Of a stretch of DNA of 64,000 nucleotides, positions 16,968 through 26,457 are shown piece by piece (position 1 is the first letter of the stretch; each line of letters opens with the position of its first letter). Both the position numbers and the translations under genes were made by a program. Source of the stretch: Lacrimispora saccharolytica (GTDB taxonomy: Bacteria > Bacillota > Clostridia > Lachnospirales > Lachnospiraceae); NCBI GenBank assembly GCA_021531795.1, contig JADYUL010000005.1:1-64000 (forward strand), given 5' to 3'. The notes beneath the pieces are model-generated. The model made no database searches and had not been told where the DNA came from. It saw only the letters and a program-made list of their open reading frames with translations.

Positions 16968-16968
16968 T
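16939..16968 (+). promoter_or_regulatory. Candidate sigma-A promoter for the flavodoxin-SCP2 gene
   Basis: TTGGCA (16939-16944), 18-nt spacer, TATAAT (16963-16968). It overlaps the end of the FHA gene and lies 45 bp before the GTG start at 17013. Confidence 0.55.
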
Positions 16969-17012
16969 AGGGATAATCCTTAGATAGAAACTAACGTAAA
17001 AAGGAGTATCCC

Positions 17013-17999
17013 GTGAAGGTAAATATTTATTATGGCGGAAGAGGGCTTATGGATGATCCTACCCTCTTTGTAATCAATAAGATGCAGTCCGTACTTGAGG
17101 AGCTGAATGTTAAGGTGGAGCGGTTTATGCTCTGTGAACTTAAGAATACCATAACAACCCTTCCTCAGACGTTGAAGGACGCCGACGGTATTATCCTGGC
17201 AACAACAGTGGAATGGTATGGTATTGGCGGATATATGCAGCAATTCCTTGATGCCTGCTGGCTCTACGGAGACAAGGACAGAATATCCAAGATATATATG
17301 TCTCCGATAGTAATGTCAACTACCTACGGAGAGAGAGAAGGTAAACTTAATCTGTCTACGGCGTGGGAGATTCTCGGAGGACGTCCGTGTAGCGGAATCT
17401 GTGGTTATATCGCAGATGCTGCCAGCCTGGAGATGAACGATGAGTACACTACTCTGATTGAGAAGAAGGCAGAGAATATGTATAGAACCATTAATCAGAG
17501 ACTGATTTCATTCCCTGCCAGCAATCAGGCTGTGAAGCAGATGGTATCGGTTTCCCAGAACACCGATCTTACTCCTCAGGAATCTGAGCAACTGTCACAG
17601 TATGCAGCGGACGACCAGTATGTTCAACAGCAGAAGGAGGATATCTTAGAGCTTGCTTCCATGTTCAGGGGCATGATGGGCAAGGAGAAGAGCAGTATCG
17701 AAACTTTTGCGGAACAGCTTAAGAAGAATTTCAAACCACTTCCGGGATTCAAGGCAAGAATAAGAATTGTTATCGACGGTAAGAGGATCCTTGCTGAGAT
17801 AGCTCAGAATAATCTTTCGGTGGAAGTCGGAAGTGACAAGCCCGGAGATGTTGAGATTACATTGTCTCAGGATACCATGAACGAAATCGTGAATGGAAGA
17901 ATGACCTTCCAGAGAGCTTTTATGAGCGGAGCGATGACAATGAAAGGTGATTTTCAGTATATGAGAAGCCTGGATGAACTTTTTGAATTCATGAAATAA
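17013..17999 (+). CDS. Flavodoxin-like reductase fused to an SCP2 sterol-carrier domain
   Basis: Two-domain cytosolic protein. Residues 1-~165 have the NAD(P)H-dependent FMN-reductase/flavodoxin pattern (MKVNIYYGG..., ADGIILATTVEWYGIGGYMQQFLDACW). A helical linker follows, and residues ~225-328 match the SCP2 fold (FKARIRIVIDGKRILAEI ... GDVEITLSQDTMNEIVNGRMTFQRAFMSGAMTMKGD). SCP2 domains bind lipids or other hydrophobic ligands, so the partner may be a lipophilic substrate; this is inference. The start is GTG 17013 behind AAGGAG (17001-17006). The HIT gene follows after 11 bp. Confidence 0.83.
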   Translation: MKVNIYYGGRGLMDDPTLFVINKMQSVLEELNVKVERFMLCELKNTITTLPQTLKDADGIILATTVEWYGIGGYMQQFLDACWLYGDKDRISKIYMSPIVMSTTYGEREGKLNLSTAWEILGGRPCSGICGYIADAASLEMNDEYTTLIEKKAENMYRTINQRLISFPASNQAVKQMVSVSQNTDLTPQESEQLSQYAADDQYVQQQKEDILELASMFRGMMGKEKSSIETFAEQLKKNFKPLPGFKARIRIVIDGKRILAEIAQNNLSVEVGSDKPGDVEITLSQDTMNEIVNGRMTFQRAFMSGAMTMKGDFQYMRSLDELFEFMK

Positions 18000-18010
18000 A
18001 GAGGTGTAAC

Positions 18011-18421
18011 ATGATTAAAGACGATTGTATTTTCTGTAAGCTTGCCGGTGGGGTGATCCCGACCAATTCGATATATGAGGATGATAAGTTCAAGGTTATT
18101 CTTGATATGTCTCCGGCAACTAAAGGACATGCACTGATACTGCCCAAGGAGCACTATGCCAATATCTATGAGATGCCGAAGGAGCTTGTGGCTGATGCCT
18201 TTGCTCTTGCAGCAAGACTGGCTAAAACAATGACTGAGAAGCTCGGTGCTGACGGCTTCAATATTGTACAGAACAATAATGAGGTTGCTGGACAGACTGT
18301 CTTCCATTTCCATATTCATCTTATTCCAAGATATGAGGGTGACGGGCAGAAGATTGGATGGAATCCGACCTCGCCTACAGCTGATGAACTTGACAAGATC
18401 AGACTCCTTCTTGCTGAGTAA
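18011..18421 (+). CDS. HIT family nucleotide hydrolase
   Basis: Small cytosolic protein (136 aa, normal for the family) with the N-terminal DDCIFCKLAGG opening and the catalytic triad motif HFHIHLIPR near residue 99-107. HIT enzymes of this branch hydrolyse adenosine phosphoramidates and related dinucleotide or nucleotide conjugates. The gene follows the flavodoxin-SCP2 gene closely with an AGAGGTG site and is probably co-transcribed. It converges with the LacI regulator gene. Confidence 0.92.
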   Translation: MIKDDCIFCKLAGGVIPTNSIYEDDKFKVILDMSPATKGHALILPKEHYANIYEMPKELVADAFALAARLAKTMTEKLGADGFNIVQNNNEVAGQTVFHFHIHLIPRYEGDGQKIGWNPTSPTADELDKIRLLLAE

Positions 18422-18477
18422 TTATTAACTGATACAGATTATTACTGATGAATTAATATGATTGTATGTAAATCCTG

Positions 18478-19467
18478 TTATTCCTTACATACAGATGTTG
18501 AATTTCTGACAACCAGTGTAGGTCTCATAAGCGTAGAGCTGATGCCGATGTGTGATATAAGAGCAGTGATTGTAACATATCCGCTCTTTCCAAGCTCTAT
18601 TCTGTTCTGACTAATGGTTGTCAGTCCGTATTCATCGGCAATGGGAGTATTGTCGAAGCCGACTACACTGATGCTGCCCGGTACGGACAAGTTGAGCAGC
18701 TTGCATTCATCGACCACGCTTGCTGCGATAACATCACTACAGCATAGGATGGCGGTGGCACCGTTATCAATAAAGGATTTAACATGGTCCTTGGTTGCAC
18801 TTGCCATAAAGTATCCGTAAGCGGTCAACTTCTCGTCGGGAGTAAGGCCGTATTTTATTAAGCCTGCATTATATGCATCCTGACGCTGCTCGGATACCAT
18901 GGAATAAAGAGTACCGTTTAGCAATGCTATCCTCTTATGTCCAAGCTTTACTAAGTGTTCTATGGCAAGATCGATACCTTCTCTGTTATCTGTTCCGACA
19001 TAGGCAACATTCTGATTCTTACTTACAAAGTTATCGAATAATACCGTAGGAGTATTGGTTGTAGCGAACTGCTTTATCCACTCGTCGTGGAGAGTGAATC
19101 CGAGGACGAAGGAACCGCTGTAGCCGTGCTTAAGCATATATGTGTCATATTTCTCTTCAAGCTGCATTGCAGGGGTGACAGGGATTACATCCACTGCCCA
19201 CTTCTGCTTGAAGGCACTCTGCTTGAATCCGAGAATGATATCATAACCGAAATCACTCGGGCTTTCATAGTCCATATTTTCAATAAATACAGCCAGTCGT
19301 CTGTGTTCCTCCTTTCTGGAACGCTTGGTAGAATATCCCATCTCCACCGCAGTCTCAAGAACTATGGTCCTCAGCTCCTCACTGATGTCCGGAGCACCGT
19401 TAAGTCCCTTGGATACCGCACTTACGGATATTCCCAGTCGATTAGCAATATCTTTAATTGTAGTCAT
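18478..19467 (-). CDS. LacI family transcriptional regulator
   Basis: DNA-binding repressor or activator. The N-terminal HTH (TTIKDIANRLGISVSAVSKGLNG) and hinge are followed by a periplasmic-binding-protein-like sensor domain ending in SVVGFDNTPIADEYGLTTISQ. The 329-aa length is typical. A TTG start six codons upstream exists, but the GGGGG site is placed for the ATG at 19467. It is divergent from malQ, so maltodextrin- or glucan-linked control of that promoter is likely. The effector is not readable. Confidence 0.92.
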   Translation of the reverse strand: MTTIKDIANRLGISVSAVSKGLNGAPDISEELRTIVLETAVEMGYSTKRSRKEEHRRLAVFIENMDYESPSDFGYDIILGFKQSAFKQKWAVDVIPVTPAMQLEEKYDTYMLKHGYSGSFVLGFTLHDEWIKQFATTNTPTVLFDNFVSKNQNVAYVGTDNREGIDLAIEHLVKLGHKRIALLNGTLYSMVSEQRQDAYNAGLIKYGLTPDEKLTAYGYFMASATKDHVKSFIDNGATAILCCSDVIAASVVDECKLLNLSVPGSISVVGFDNTPIADEYGLTTISQNRIELGKSGYVTITALISHIGISSTLMRPTLVVRNSTSVCKE

Positions 19468-19500
19468 TAAATACCCCCAAACCAAAGAAATAATACTTTG

Positions 19501-19529
19501 TTGACATAATTTTATTCAGACTTTAGAAT
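19501..19529 (+). promoter_or_regulatory. malQ promoter
   Basis: Consensus TTGACA (19501-19506), exactly 17 nt, TAGAAT (19524-19529). The untranslated leader of about 75 nt contains an 8-bp inverted repeat CATATTTT (19538-19545) / AAAATATG (19560-19567) that could serve as an operator for the divergent LacI protein. Confidence 0.75.
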
Positions 19530-19611
19530 TAGTATAACATATTTTATTAAAAAAATACGAAAATATGCTAAATTATAACAAATTTGATTGATTTTTATAC
19601 TTTGAGGCTCG

Positions 19612-21150
19612 ATGAATACACAAAATGAAAAACAATTAACCAGAGGCTGTGGCGTACTGATGCCCGTAAGCTCACTTCCTTCCGCATACGGAATCGGAAC
19701 GATAGGACGAGCGGCGTATGATTTCGTTGACCTTTTGGTGGACCTGAAGTTCAGATACTGGCAGATTCTTCCAATCGGACCGACAAGCTTCGGTAACAGC
19801 CCGTACCAGGCACTTTCCGCTTTTGCAGGAAATAATTATTACATTGATTTGGATGAACTGGTTAATGAGGGCCTTCTTGATATTGATGAGGTTAGAGCTG
19901 TTGATTGGGGTTCTGACGAAAGAGATGTAGATTACAGTTCAATCTATCAGAACAGAAACGGAGTGCTTAAGAAAGCATTCAAACGATTCGACAGAGAACT
20001 TGTAGAATATAGAATATTTAAGTCGGACAACAGGTATTGGCTGGATGATTATGCCCTGTTTAGAGCACTCAAGGATAAGCATAACGGTGCACCATGGATA
20101 GAGTGGAGCAGGGAGTTCAGGGAGAGAGATGAGCTTGCACTTAACGTTGCAAGAGAAGAGCTTGCGGAAGAAACAGAGTTCTATATGTTCTGTCAGTATA
20201 CCTTCAACTGTCAGTGGCAGAGACTTCTTACCTATGCCAACACCAGAGGCCTTCTGATTATCGGCGACCTGCCTCTGTATGTGGCACATGACAGCGCAGA
20301 TGTTTGGGCACACAGAGAATACTTCCAGCTTAAGGCAGACGGAAAGGCCAAGCTTGTATCGGCTGTTCCGCCGGATGCGTTCTCATCAACCGGTCAGATT
20401 TGGGGAAACCCGGTGTATGATTGGGACGGCATCGCGGGGAACGACTTCGAATGGTGGAAGGAAAGGGTAAGTATCGCTTCAAGAATGTTCAACGTGATCA
20501 GAATTGATCATTTTATCGGAGTTGTAAAATACTTTGCGGTTAATCCCAATCAGACGAGTTCGACATCAGGCAGATGGTATAAGGGACCGGGCAAGAAGTT
20601 CATAGATATTGTTATACAGTCCATGGGAAATGCCAAGATAATAATAGATGATGCAGGTCCCAAAACCGTGGTTCCGGGAGTTCATAAGCTGGTAAGCAAA
20701 AGCGGACTTCCATGCTGCAGGATAGAACTTCTTGGACTTAGTGCTAAGAATGACAGTGAGAATCTGCCACATAATTTTACGGACAGTAATGTTGTATTAT
20801 ATACTACAACGCATGATACGGAGACTCTTAGGGGATTTATTGATTCAAGGAGTGATGAAGAGCTTGCGTATGTATATGATTATCTTGGAGTTGAAGATAG
20901 AAGTGCAGGAAGTAATGCAGGAGATGATGCGGCAGGCAGACTTGCCGATGAAATCATCAGGTCAGCATATATGTCCTGTGCCGATGTCGTTATAGTGCCT
21001 GTACAGGACCTTCTCGGTCTTGGCAATGAAGCCAGGATAAATGCTCCGGCCACAGTATACGGTAACTGGCAGTGGAGAAGCGGAGGAGACACCCTGGCAC
21101 CTGACAGATGTGAATGGATAAGAAAACTTGCATATACCTACAGACGATAG
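19612..21150 (+). CDS. malQ: 4-alpha-glucanotransferase (GH77) with an altered acid/base motif
   Basis: Transfers alpha-1,4-glucan segments between maltodextrins in the cytosol. The 512 residues have the GH77 landmarks: YWQILPIGPTSFGNSPYQ (49-65), IGDLPLYVAHDSADVW (217-232), nucleophile region VIRIDHFIG (D299) and THDTETLRGF (D402). Where GH77 normally reads AEDLG with the acid/base Glu, this protein reads IDDAG (345-349), so the catalytic Glu position holds Asp346. Activity may be reduced or altered. It is divergent from the LacI gene and convergent with the debranching enzyme gene. Confidence 0.9.
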   Translation: MNTQNEKQLTRGCGVLMPVSSLPSAYGIGTIGRAAYDFVDLLVDLKFRYWQILPIGPTSFGNSPYQALSAFAGNNYYIDLDELVNEGLLDIDEVRAVDWGSDERDVDYSSIYQNRNGVLKKAFKRFDRELVEYRIFKSDNRYWLDDYALFRALKDKHNGAPWIEWSREFRERDELALNVAREELAEETEFYMFCQYTFNCQWQRLLTYANTRGLLIIGDLPLYVAHDSADVWAHREYFQLKADGKAKLVSAVPPDAFSSTGQIWGNPVYDWDGIAGNDFEWWKERVSIASRMFNVIRIDHFIGVVKYFAVNPNQTSSTSGRWYKGPGKKFIDIVIQSMGNAKIIIDDAGPKTVVPGVHKLVSKSGLPCCRIELLGLSAKNDSENLPHNFTDSNVVLYTTTHDTETLRGFIDSRSDEELAYVYDYLGVEDRSAGSNAGDDAAGRLADEIIRSAYMSCADVVIVPVQDLLGLGNEARINAPATVYGNWQWRSGGDTLAPDRCEWIRKLAYTYRR

Positions 21151-21211
21151 ATATATGCAAGTCCTGGTCTTCAGTATTAGCTTAGTCAGATTTTTCTAAA
21201 TTTAAGAATTA

Positions 21212-23341
21212 CTACACGGTTTTCTTTTTTCTAAGAACATCCTCCGTGTAGGATCTCAGTATTTCGCCGACAGACCATGCCTGGGTATAACAACCGCCAC
21301 CCAAGTGCGGTTTGTCGCCGTCAAATACTTCACATATTCCACCTATGCAATTATCATTCATAAGATGCTTTTTGATGGGCTCGAAGAACTTTATCAGTGT
21401 CTCACGACCGTCGCTTGTCGCTCCATAGAGCTTGGAGTAGGCCGTAAAGAAGGCGCCGAGCAGATAAGGCCAGGCGGTTCCCTGATGATAGGCTTCATCC
21501 CTCTCCTCAAGGGCTCCGCGATACAGACCATGATAGTCGGGATGGTCGCTTGACAATGTCCTGAGTCCCACTCCGACATAGAGCCTTCGCATGACAACAT
21601 CCACCACCTGCCTTGCATCCATTGGTGACAGCAGGTCGAACGGAAGCGATACCGCATATATCTGGTTTGGCCTTATGGAATCGTCTTTGCTTGTAAAATC
21701 GCCCCTCTCTTCGTTATAGACCACGACGTCATACAGACACCCACTTAACTGATTGAAAAAAGCCGGCTTGAAGTTGTACTTTACAAGCTCGGAAAGCTCT
21801 CTGTAATGTGAGCCGTCATAACCAAACAATCTGCATAAGTAGTCCGTAATGCAGAGGGCATTGTACCACAGAGCATTAATCTCTACCGGACAGCCGTGTC
21901 TGGGAGTCATAACCTTGTCACCGACTCTTACATCCATCCAGGTAACCTGATCAAGATTGCTGCCGCAGGCTATTAGTCCGTTGTTAAGCATTCTTATGGA
22001 ATAATCAGTGCCTTTTTCGTAGGCATCAATGATTGATATAAGACAGGGGAAGATGGAATCTTTAATAAATTCTGCGGCACTCTTAAGATAATTCTTATCT
22101 ACATTTTCATCAGAACCAAGGTATTTAAGGTATTTATATACCGCGATGAAATACCATAGTGAGGCATCGGCAGTATTGTAGAGTGGCTTGGAATTATCAT
22201 CCGGGAACATGTTTGGCACAAGTCCGTTTTCCATGTATTTTGCAAAGGTAAAGAGAATCTGACCCGCATCATCATATCTGCCGGTACACAGGGTAAGTCC
22301 CGTAAATGCTATCATAGTATCCCTGCCCCAGTCAGTAAACCAGGGAAGGCCTGCAAGAATTGTTTCGGTATCGGTGCTTTTTCTTTTACATAGGAAAGCG
22401 TCGGAAGCAAGAATCAGACGCTTCGCAAAATCGTCAGTCTCGGGCACTTTTTTAAGAAGCTTATCGTAATATCTGCGGCTCTTCTCCACAATCTTGTGAG
22501 CGGCTCGGCCGTCGAGAAAACAGTCCGAAGCCTGCTGAAGAAGAGCCATTCCCTGTATAACCTCCGAATAATTTACCGAAACGATAATGGAGAAGGATTT
22601 TGTGATACCGCCGGGAATTTTTAGCGTAATATCATACGGAGTGAAGTGTGAGGTAAGTCCCTCGGTCTTAAGCTTAACCTCGGTTATTAGCTCACTGTTG
22701 ACCGCCGCCTTCTGTTTGCGCAAAACAAACTGACCGTCTGATATTGAGATATCAATTCTGACATATGGATTGACTCTCGGTACCAATGACAGAGTGTTGC
22801 CGGTAAGCAGCATGTCAAACTTTGGTAAGCTGTCACGGCTTAAGGTGTTGTGTTCTCTGAAGTTCAGCCATGGAGTAAAGGTAAGTGAGGCTTCATCGTC
22901 TGAATGGTTTATGAGGTCATAGGCCAGCGCCAGGGTGTTCTCATCACGCTTAAGCGCAATATACTTGGTGATTTCGAAGGCAGGCTTTTCAGAAGCAGAG
23001 CCAAGCGCGTAGTGATAGGTTACAGTGCCGTCGTAGACAACATCCGTAAGGTATCTATACCCCTCCTTTAGAAGCTGATGCCCGTTAATCCTTCGCCTTG
23101 AAGTCTCAAGGTCATAGTTATTCCCACATATATCCACCATCTCGTTCATACGCTCAAGGGTGACGTAGCGCATGGTGGGAGAACATAAGCTGGCAACCAG
23201 CAGTCCCTGATGAGTGCGGTTCAGTCCGCCTATGAGCGAAGCACCGCCGTAGTTGCCCAAACCGTTGGTTATCACCCATTCTCTCTGGTCGCCTGTATCA
23301 TAATCGGGCCAGGAGGTTCGGTTAAATTCATATCTGATCAT
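21212..23341 (-). CDS. Amylo-alpha-1,6-glucosidase / glycogen debranching enzyme
   Basis: Cytosolic enzyme that hydrolyses the alpha-1,6 branch stub left by glucanotransferase action on glycogen or maltodextrins. The 709 residues show the bacterial GDE N-terminal domain (REWVITNGLGNYGGASLIGG ... NRTHQGLLVASL) and the C-terminal (alpha/alpha)6 barrel with WFTDWGRDTMIAFTGLTLCTGRYDDA. The ATG at 23341 follows GAGG. Together with malQ next door it provides in two proteins the transferase and glucosidase activities that eukaryotic debranching enzyme combines. Confidence 0.93.
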   Translation of the reverse strand: MIRYEFNRTSWPDYDTGDQREWVITNGLGNYGGASLIGGLNRTHQGLLVASLCSPTMRYVTLERMNEMVDICGNNYDLETSRRRINGHQLLKEGYRYLTDVVYDGTVTYHYALGSASEKPAFEITKYIALKRDENTLALAYDLINHSDDEASLTFTPWLNFREHNTLSRDSLPKFDMLLTGNTLSLVPRVNPYVRIDISISDGQFVLRKQKAAVNSELITEVKLKTEGLTSHFTPYDITLKIPGGITKSFSIIVSVNYSEVIQGMALLQQASDCFLDGRAAHKIVEKSRRYYDKLLKKVPETDDFAKRLILASDAFLCKRKSTDTETILAGLPWFTDWGRDTMIAFTGLTLCTGRYDDAGQILFTFAKYMENGLVPNMFPDDNSKPLYNTADASLWYFIAVYKYLKYLGSDENVDKNYLKSAAEFIKDSIFPCLISIIDAYEKGTDYSIRMLNNGLIACGSNLDQVTWMDVRVGDKVMTPRHGCPVEINALWYNALCITDYLCRLFGYDGSHYRELSELVKYNFKPAFFNQLSGCLYDVVVYNEERGDFTSKDDSIRPNQIYAVSLPFDLLSPMDARQVVDVVMRRLYVGVGLRTLSSDHPDYHGLYRGALEERDEAYHQGTAWPYLLGAFFTAYSKLYGATSDGRETLIKFFEPIKKHLMNDNCIGGICEVFDGDKPHLGGGCYTQAWSVGEILRSYTEDVLRKKKTV

Positions 23342-23501
23342 TAAAATATCCTCAAATTTCCCCTAAATATCTTACTTAAGAATTATATATGTTATAATTA
23401 TGATATTCAATGATTCGTTTGTACTTTTGAAGGAATGAAGGACGATTGAGTACACGTGAGGGGGTATGCAAGTCTTTGCTCCTTCAGGGAAAGAGGTGGA
23501 T

Positions 23502-24671
23502 ATGGCAAGAAGGGTTTTTGTTATTGTACTTGACAGTTTTGGAGTGGGTAATGCGCCGGATGCTTTCAAATTTGATGACGAGGGCGCCAATACATTAAAG
23601 ACAATATACGAAAGCAGTGAGTACCACACTCCGAATATGGAGGCGCTTGGACTTCTTAATATTGATGGAATAGATTATGCCACTCCGGTCGAACTTCCAA
23701 TCGGTGCCTACGGCAGAATGCAGGAGGTGAGTCAGGGCAAGGATACTACGATAGGTCACTGGGAGATAGCCGGTATTATTTCGGCAAAACCGCTCCCGAC
23801 TTACCCTAACGGCTTTCCCATGGAAATCATAGATAAGCTTAAAGCGGCAACCGGAAGGGGGATATTGTGTAATAAGCCATATTCGGGAACTGCAGTAATC
23901 AATGATTACGGTGATGAGCATGTAAGAACCGGTGACCTTATTGTGTATACTTCTGCAGACAGCGTGCTTCAGATTGCGGCTCATGAAGATGTGATAAGTG
24001 TGGAGACTCTGTATAAATACTGCGAGATGGCAAGGGAAATAATGCAGGGCCAGCATGGAGTTGGCAGGATAATTGCACGTCCCTTTAAAGGCAGCAGCGG
24101 TTCTTATGAAAGGACGGCAGCCAGACATGATTATTCGCTTGTTCCGCCTGCGGATACCATGATGGACGTGCTTGTAAGAAACGGCCTTGACACATTGGGC
24201 GTTGGTAAGATATACGATATCTTCGCAGGAAAGAGTATTCAAAAAACGGTAAGGATAACAGATAACGTAGATGGAATGAGACAGACACTTAAGTTCCAGA
24301 GGGAAGACTTCGAAGGCCTCTGTTTCGTTAATCTGGTCGATTTTGATATGAAATACGGACACAGAAGAGCGATAGATGATTATGCCTTTGCATCAACGGT
24401 GTTCGATGGGCTTCTCGGAACCTTCATGGATAATATGAGGGATGAGGATATACTGTTTATTACCGCTGACCACGGCTGTGATCCGGGATATAAGGGTACT
24501 GACCATACACGCGAGATGGTGCCTCTCCTCGTGTACGGACGCGATATAAGGGAAGGCGTGAACCTGGGAACGAGAGGTAGTTTCGCTGATATTGCAGCTA
24601 CTATAGAGGAGATATTCGGTCTTGAGGTTACTACTCAGGGCAGCAGCTTTGCTAAAGAGATATTGAAGTGA
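23502..24671 (+). CDS. deoB: Phosphopentomutase
   Basis: Interconverts (deoxy)ribose 1-phosphate and 5-phosphate with Mn2+. The opening RRVFVIVLDSFGVGNAPDA and the late ADHGCDPGYKGTDHTREMVPLL metal-binding block identify the alkaline-phosphatase-superfamily enzyme; 389 aa is the normal length. An earlier in-frame ATG at 23466 would add 12 residues, but AAAGAGGTGG lies just before ATG 23502. A TATAAT hexamer at 23393-23398 is a candidate -10. It is the first gene of the operon deoB-cdd-pdp-deoC. Confidence 0.97.
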   Translation: MARRVFVIVLDSFGVGNAPDAFKFDDEGANTLKTIYESSEYHTPNMEALGLLNIDGIDYATPVELPIGAYGRMQEVSQGKDTTIGHWEIAGIISAKPLPTYPNGFPMEIIDKLKAATGRGILCNKPYSGTAVINDYGDEHVRTGDLIVYTSADSVLQIAAHEDVISVETLYKYCEMAREIMQGQHGVGRIIARPFKGSSGSYERTAARHDYSLVPPADTMMDVLVRNGLDTLGVGKIYDIFAGKSIQKTVRITDNVDGMRQTLKFQREDFEGLCFVNLVDFDMKYGHRRAIDDYAFASTVFDGLLGTFMDNMRDEDILFITADHGCDPGYKGTDHTREMVPLLVYGRDIREGVNLGTRGSFADIAATIEEIFGLEVTTQGSSFAKEILK

Positions 24672-24687
24672 AAAGCGGAGGGGCGAT

Positions 24688-25089
24688 ATGGATATTGAAC
24701 TGCTGATAGAGGAAGCTATGAAGGCCAGAGAGATGGCATATGCGCCGTACTCGGAATTCAGGGTAGGTGCTGCGTTGCTTGATGGAGACGGTACGATATA
24801 CTATGGGTGTAACATAGAGAATGCATCCTATGGTGCCTGTAACTGCGCGGAGCGGACGGCAATATTCAAGGCTGTAAGCGAAGGAGCGGGGGATTTCAGA
24901 GCAATTGCGATTGTGGGCGGAAAGGACAAGGACGTGACGGAATTCTGTCCACCCTGTGGGATATGCAGACAGGTAATGAGTGAATTCTGCGACGCGGATT
25001 CATTCCAGGTGATTCTGTATGACGGAACGGAGACAAGAATCTATTCTCTTGCAGATCTGCTTCCACACGCTTTTGATTCGATTCTGTAA
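24688..25089 (+). CDS. cdd: Cytidine deaminase
   Basis: Deaminates cytidine and deoxycytidine to uridine forms, feeding the next enzyme. The 133-residue homotetrameric type shows the zinc motif CAERTAIF and PPCGICRQ, and CNIENASYGA for substrate binding. It sits 16 bp after deoB with GGAGGGGCG as ribosome site. Confidence 0.97.
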   Translation: MDIELLIEEAMKAREMAYAPYSEFRVGAALLDGDGTIYYGCNIENASYGACNCAERTAIFKAVSEGAGDFRAIAIVGGKDKDVTEFCPPCGICRQVMSEFCDADSFQVILYDGTETRIYSLADLLPHAFDSIL

Positions 25090-25111
25090 GGAAATTTATG
25101 GGGTAATAGAT

Positions 25112-26434
25112 ATGAGAATGTATGATTTAATTGAGAAAAAGCGCGATGGTGGCAGGCTCACCAAGGATGAAATTGACTTCATAATTAATGGATATGTTGA
25201 TGGGATAATCCCGGATTACCAGATAAGTGCATGGCTTATGGCGGTATTCTTCGTCGGAATGGACGATGAAGAGATACTGAACCTGACTCAGGCCATGGCC
25301 CACAGTGGTGATATGGTTGATTTATCGCCAATTGAAGGAATAAAAGTTGATAAGCACAGTACGGGCGGAGTCGGAGATAAGACGACGCTTATTGTTGCAC
25401 CGATTGTTGCGGCTAACGGAGTAAAGGTTGCCAAGATGAGCGGCAGGGGCTTAGGTCATACAGGGGGAACAGTGGACAAGCTTGAGAGCATCCCCGGATA
25501 TAGGACAGACCTTAGTGAGAAAGAGTTCTTTGATGTGGTGAGAAGCACCGGCCTGTCCGTAATAGGACAGTCAGGGAATCTTACGCCTGCAGACAAGAAG
25601 CTGTATGCGCTTAGGGATGTAACGGCAACAGTAAACAGTATTCCTCTTATTGCTTCATCCATCATGAGCAAAAAGATCGCGGCAGGAAGCGATGCAATAC
25701 TTCTTGATGTTAAGGTTGGAAGTGGAGCCTTTATGCGCTCAGTGGATGATGCCGTTAAGCTTGCTCAGGTTATGTGCAGGCTTGGTGAGATGGCAGGCAG
25801 GAATACAAGAGCACTTATCACGGATATGGACAAGCCTTTGGGATGGGCGATAGGTAACAGTCTTGAGGTTACGGAAGCGGTAAATACACTTAGCGGAAAA
25901 GGTCCTAAGGATCTTACACATGAGTGCATAATGCTTGCTTCTCAGATGATGGTGCTTGCAGGATTGGGAAGCGAGCAGGAGTGCGAAGAGAAGGCAAAAA
26001 GAGTAATCGAGGACGGCAGCGCTCTTAATAAGCTTATGCTGATGGTCAAAGCTCAGGGTGGCGATGAAAGTGTTATAGCCGACCCATCCAACTTTGGAAG
26101 TGCTAAGATTGTAAGAGAGGTCAGGGCTCCTGGGGATGGATACATTGCTTCAATGGATTCGGAGGGAATCGGTGTGGCAAGTCAGATTCTTGGCGCAGGA
26201 AGAGAAACACTTGAAGATACAATTGATTACCTTGCCGGAATCATTCTTAATAAAAAGACAGGAGATAAAGTATCCAAAGGTGATATTATTGCAAGGTTGT
26301 ATACGAATGACGAAAGCAAAATTGAGGCCTCTTTAAAGAGATTCCTTTCTTCTATTGTAATAGGAGACAATGAGCCCGAGAGTAAACCGCTTATTTTTGC
26401 CAGAGTGAGTGCGGATGAAGTAATCATGTATTAA
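25112..26434 (+). CDS. pdp: Pyrimidine-nucleoside phosphorylase
   Basis: Phosphorolyses uridine, thymidine and deoxyuridine to base plus (deoxy)ribose 1-phosphate. The signature KVDKHSTGGVGDKTTL and the GRGLGHTGGTVDKLESIPG block place it in the DeoA/Pdp family; 440 aa is standard, with the C-terminal PYNP domain (GYIASMDSEGIG). The frame is open back to 25019 inside cdd, but the N-terminus typical of the family begins at ATG 25112. It feeds DeoB and DeoC in the same operon. Confidence 0.96.
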   Translation: MRMYDLIEKKRDGGRLTKDEIDFIINGYVDGIIPDYQISAWLMAVFFVGMDDEEILNLTQAMAHSGDMVDLSPIEGIKVDKHSTGGVGDKTTLIVAPIVAANGVKVAKMSGRGLGHTGGTVDKLESIPGYRTDLSEKEFFDVVRSTGLSVIGQSGNLTPADKKLYALRDVTATVNSIPLIASSIMSKKIAAGSDAILLDVKVGSGAFMRSVDDAVKLAQVMCRLGEMAGRNTRALITDMDKPLGWAIGNSLEVTEAVNTLSGKGPKDLTHECIMLASQMMVLAGLGSEQECEEKAKRVIEDGSALNKLMLMVKAQGGDESVIADPSNFGSAKIVREVRAPGDGYIASMDSEGIGVASQILGAGRETLEDTIDYLAGIILNKKTGDKVSKGDIIARLYTNDESKIEASLKRFLSSIVIGDNEPESKPLIFARVSADEVIMY

Positions 26435-26457
26435 GTTTTGTTAGGGAGGATAGAATA

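Noticed and set aside
23595..24362. 255-codon open frame on the minus strand
   Set aside because: It lies wholly inside deoB, is rich in His, Cys and Tyr as expected for an antisense shadow, and has no family resemblance.
25019..25111. N-terminal extension of the pyrimidine phosphorylase into cdd
   Set aside because: Overlaps cdd by 71 bp and adds 31 residues absent from the family; ATG 25112 gives the standard start.
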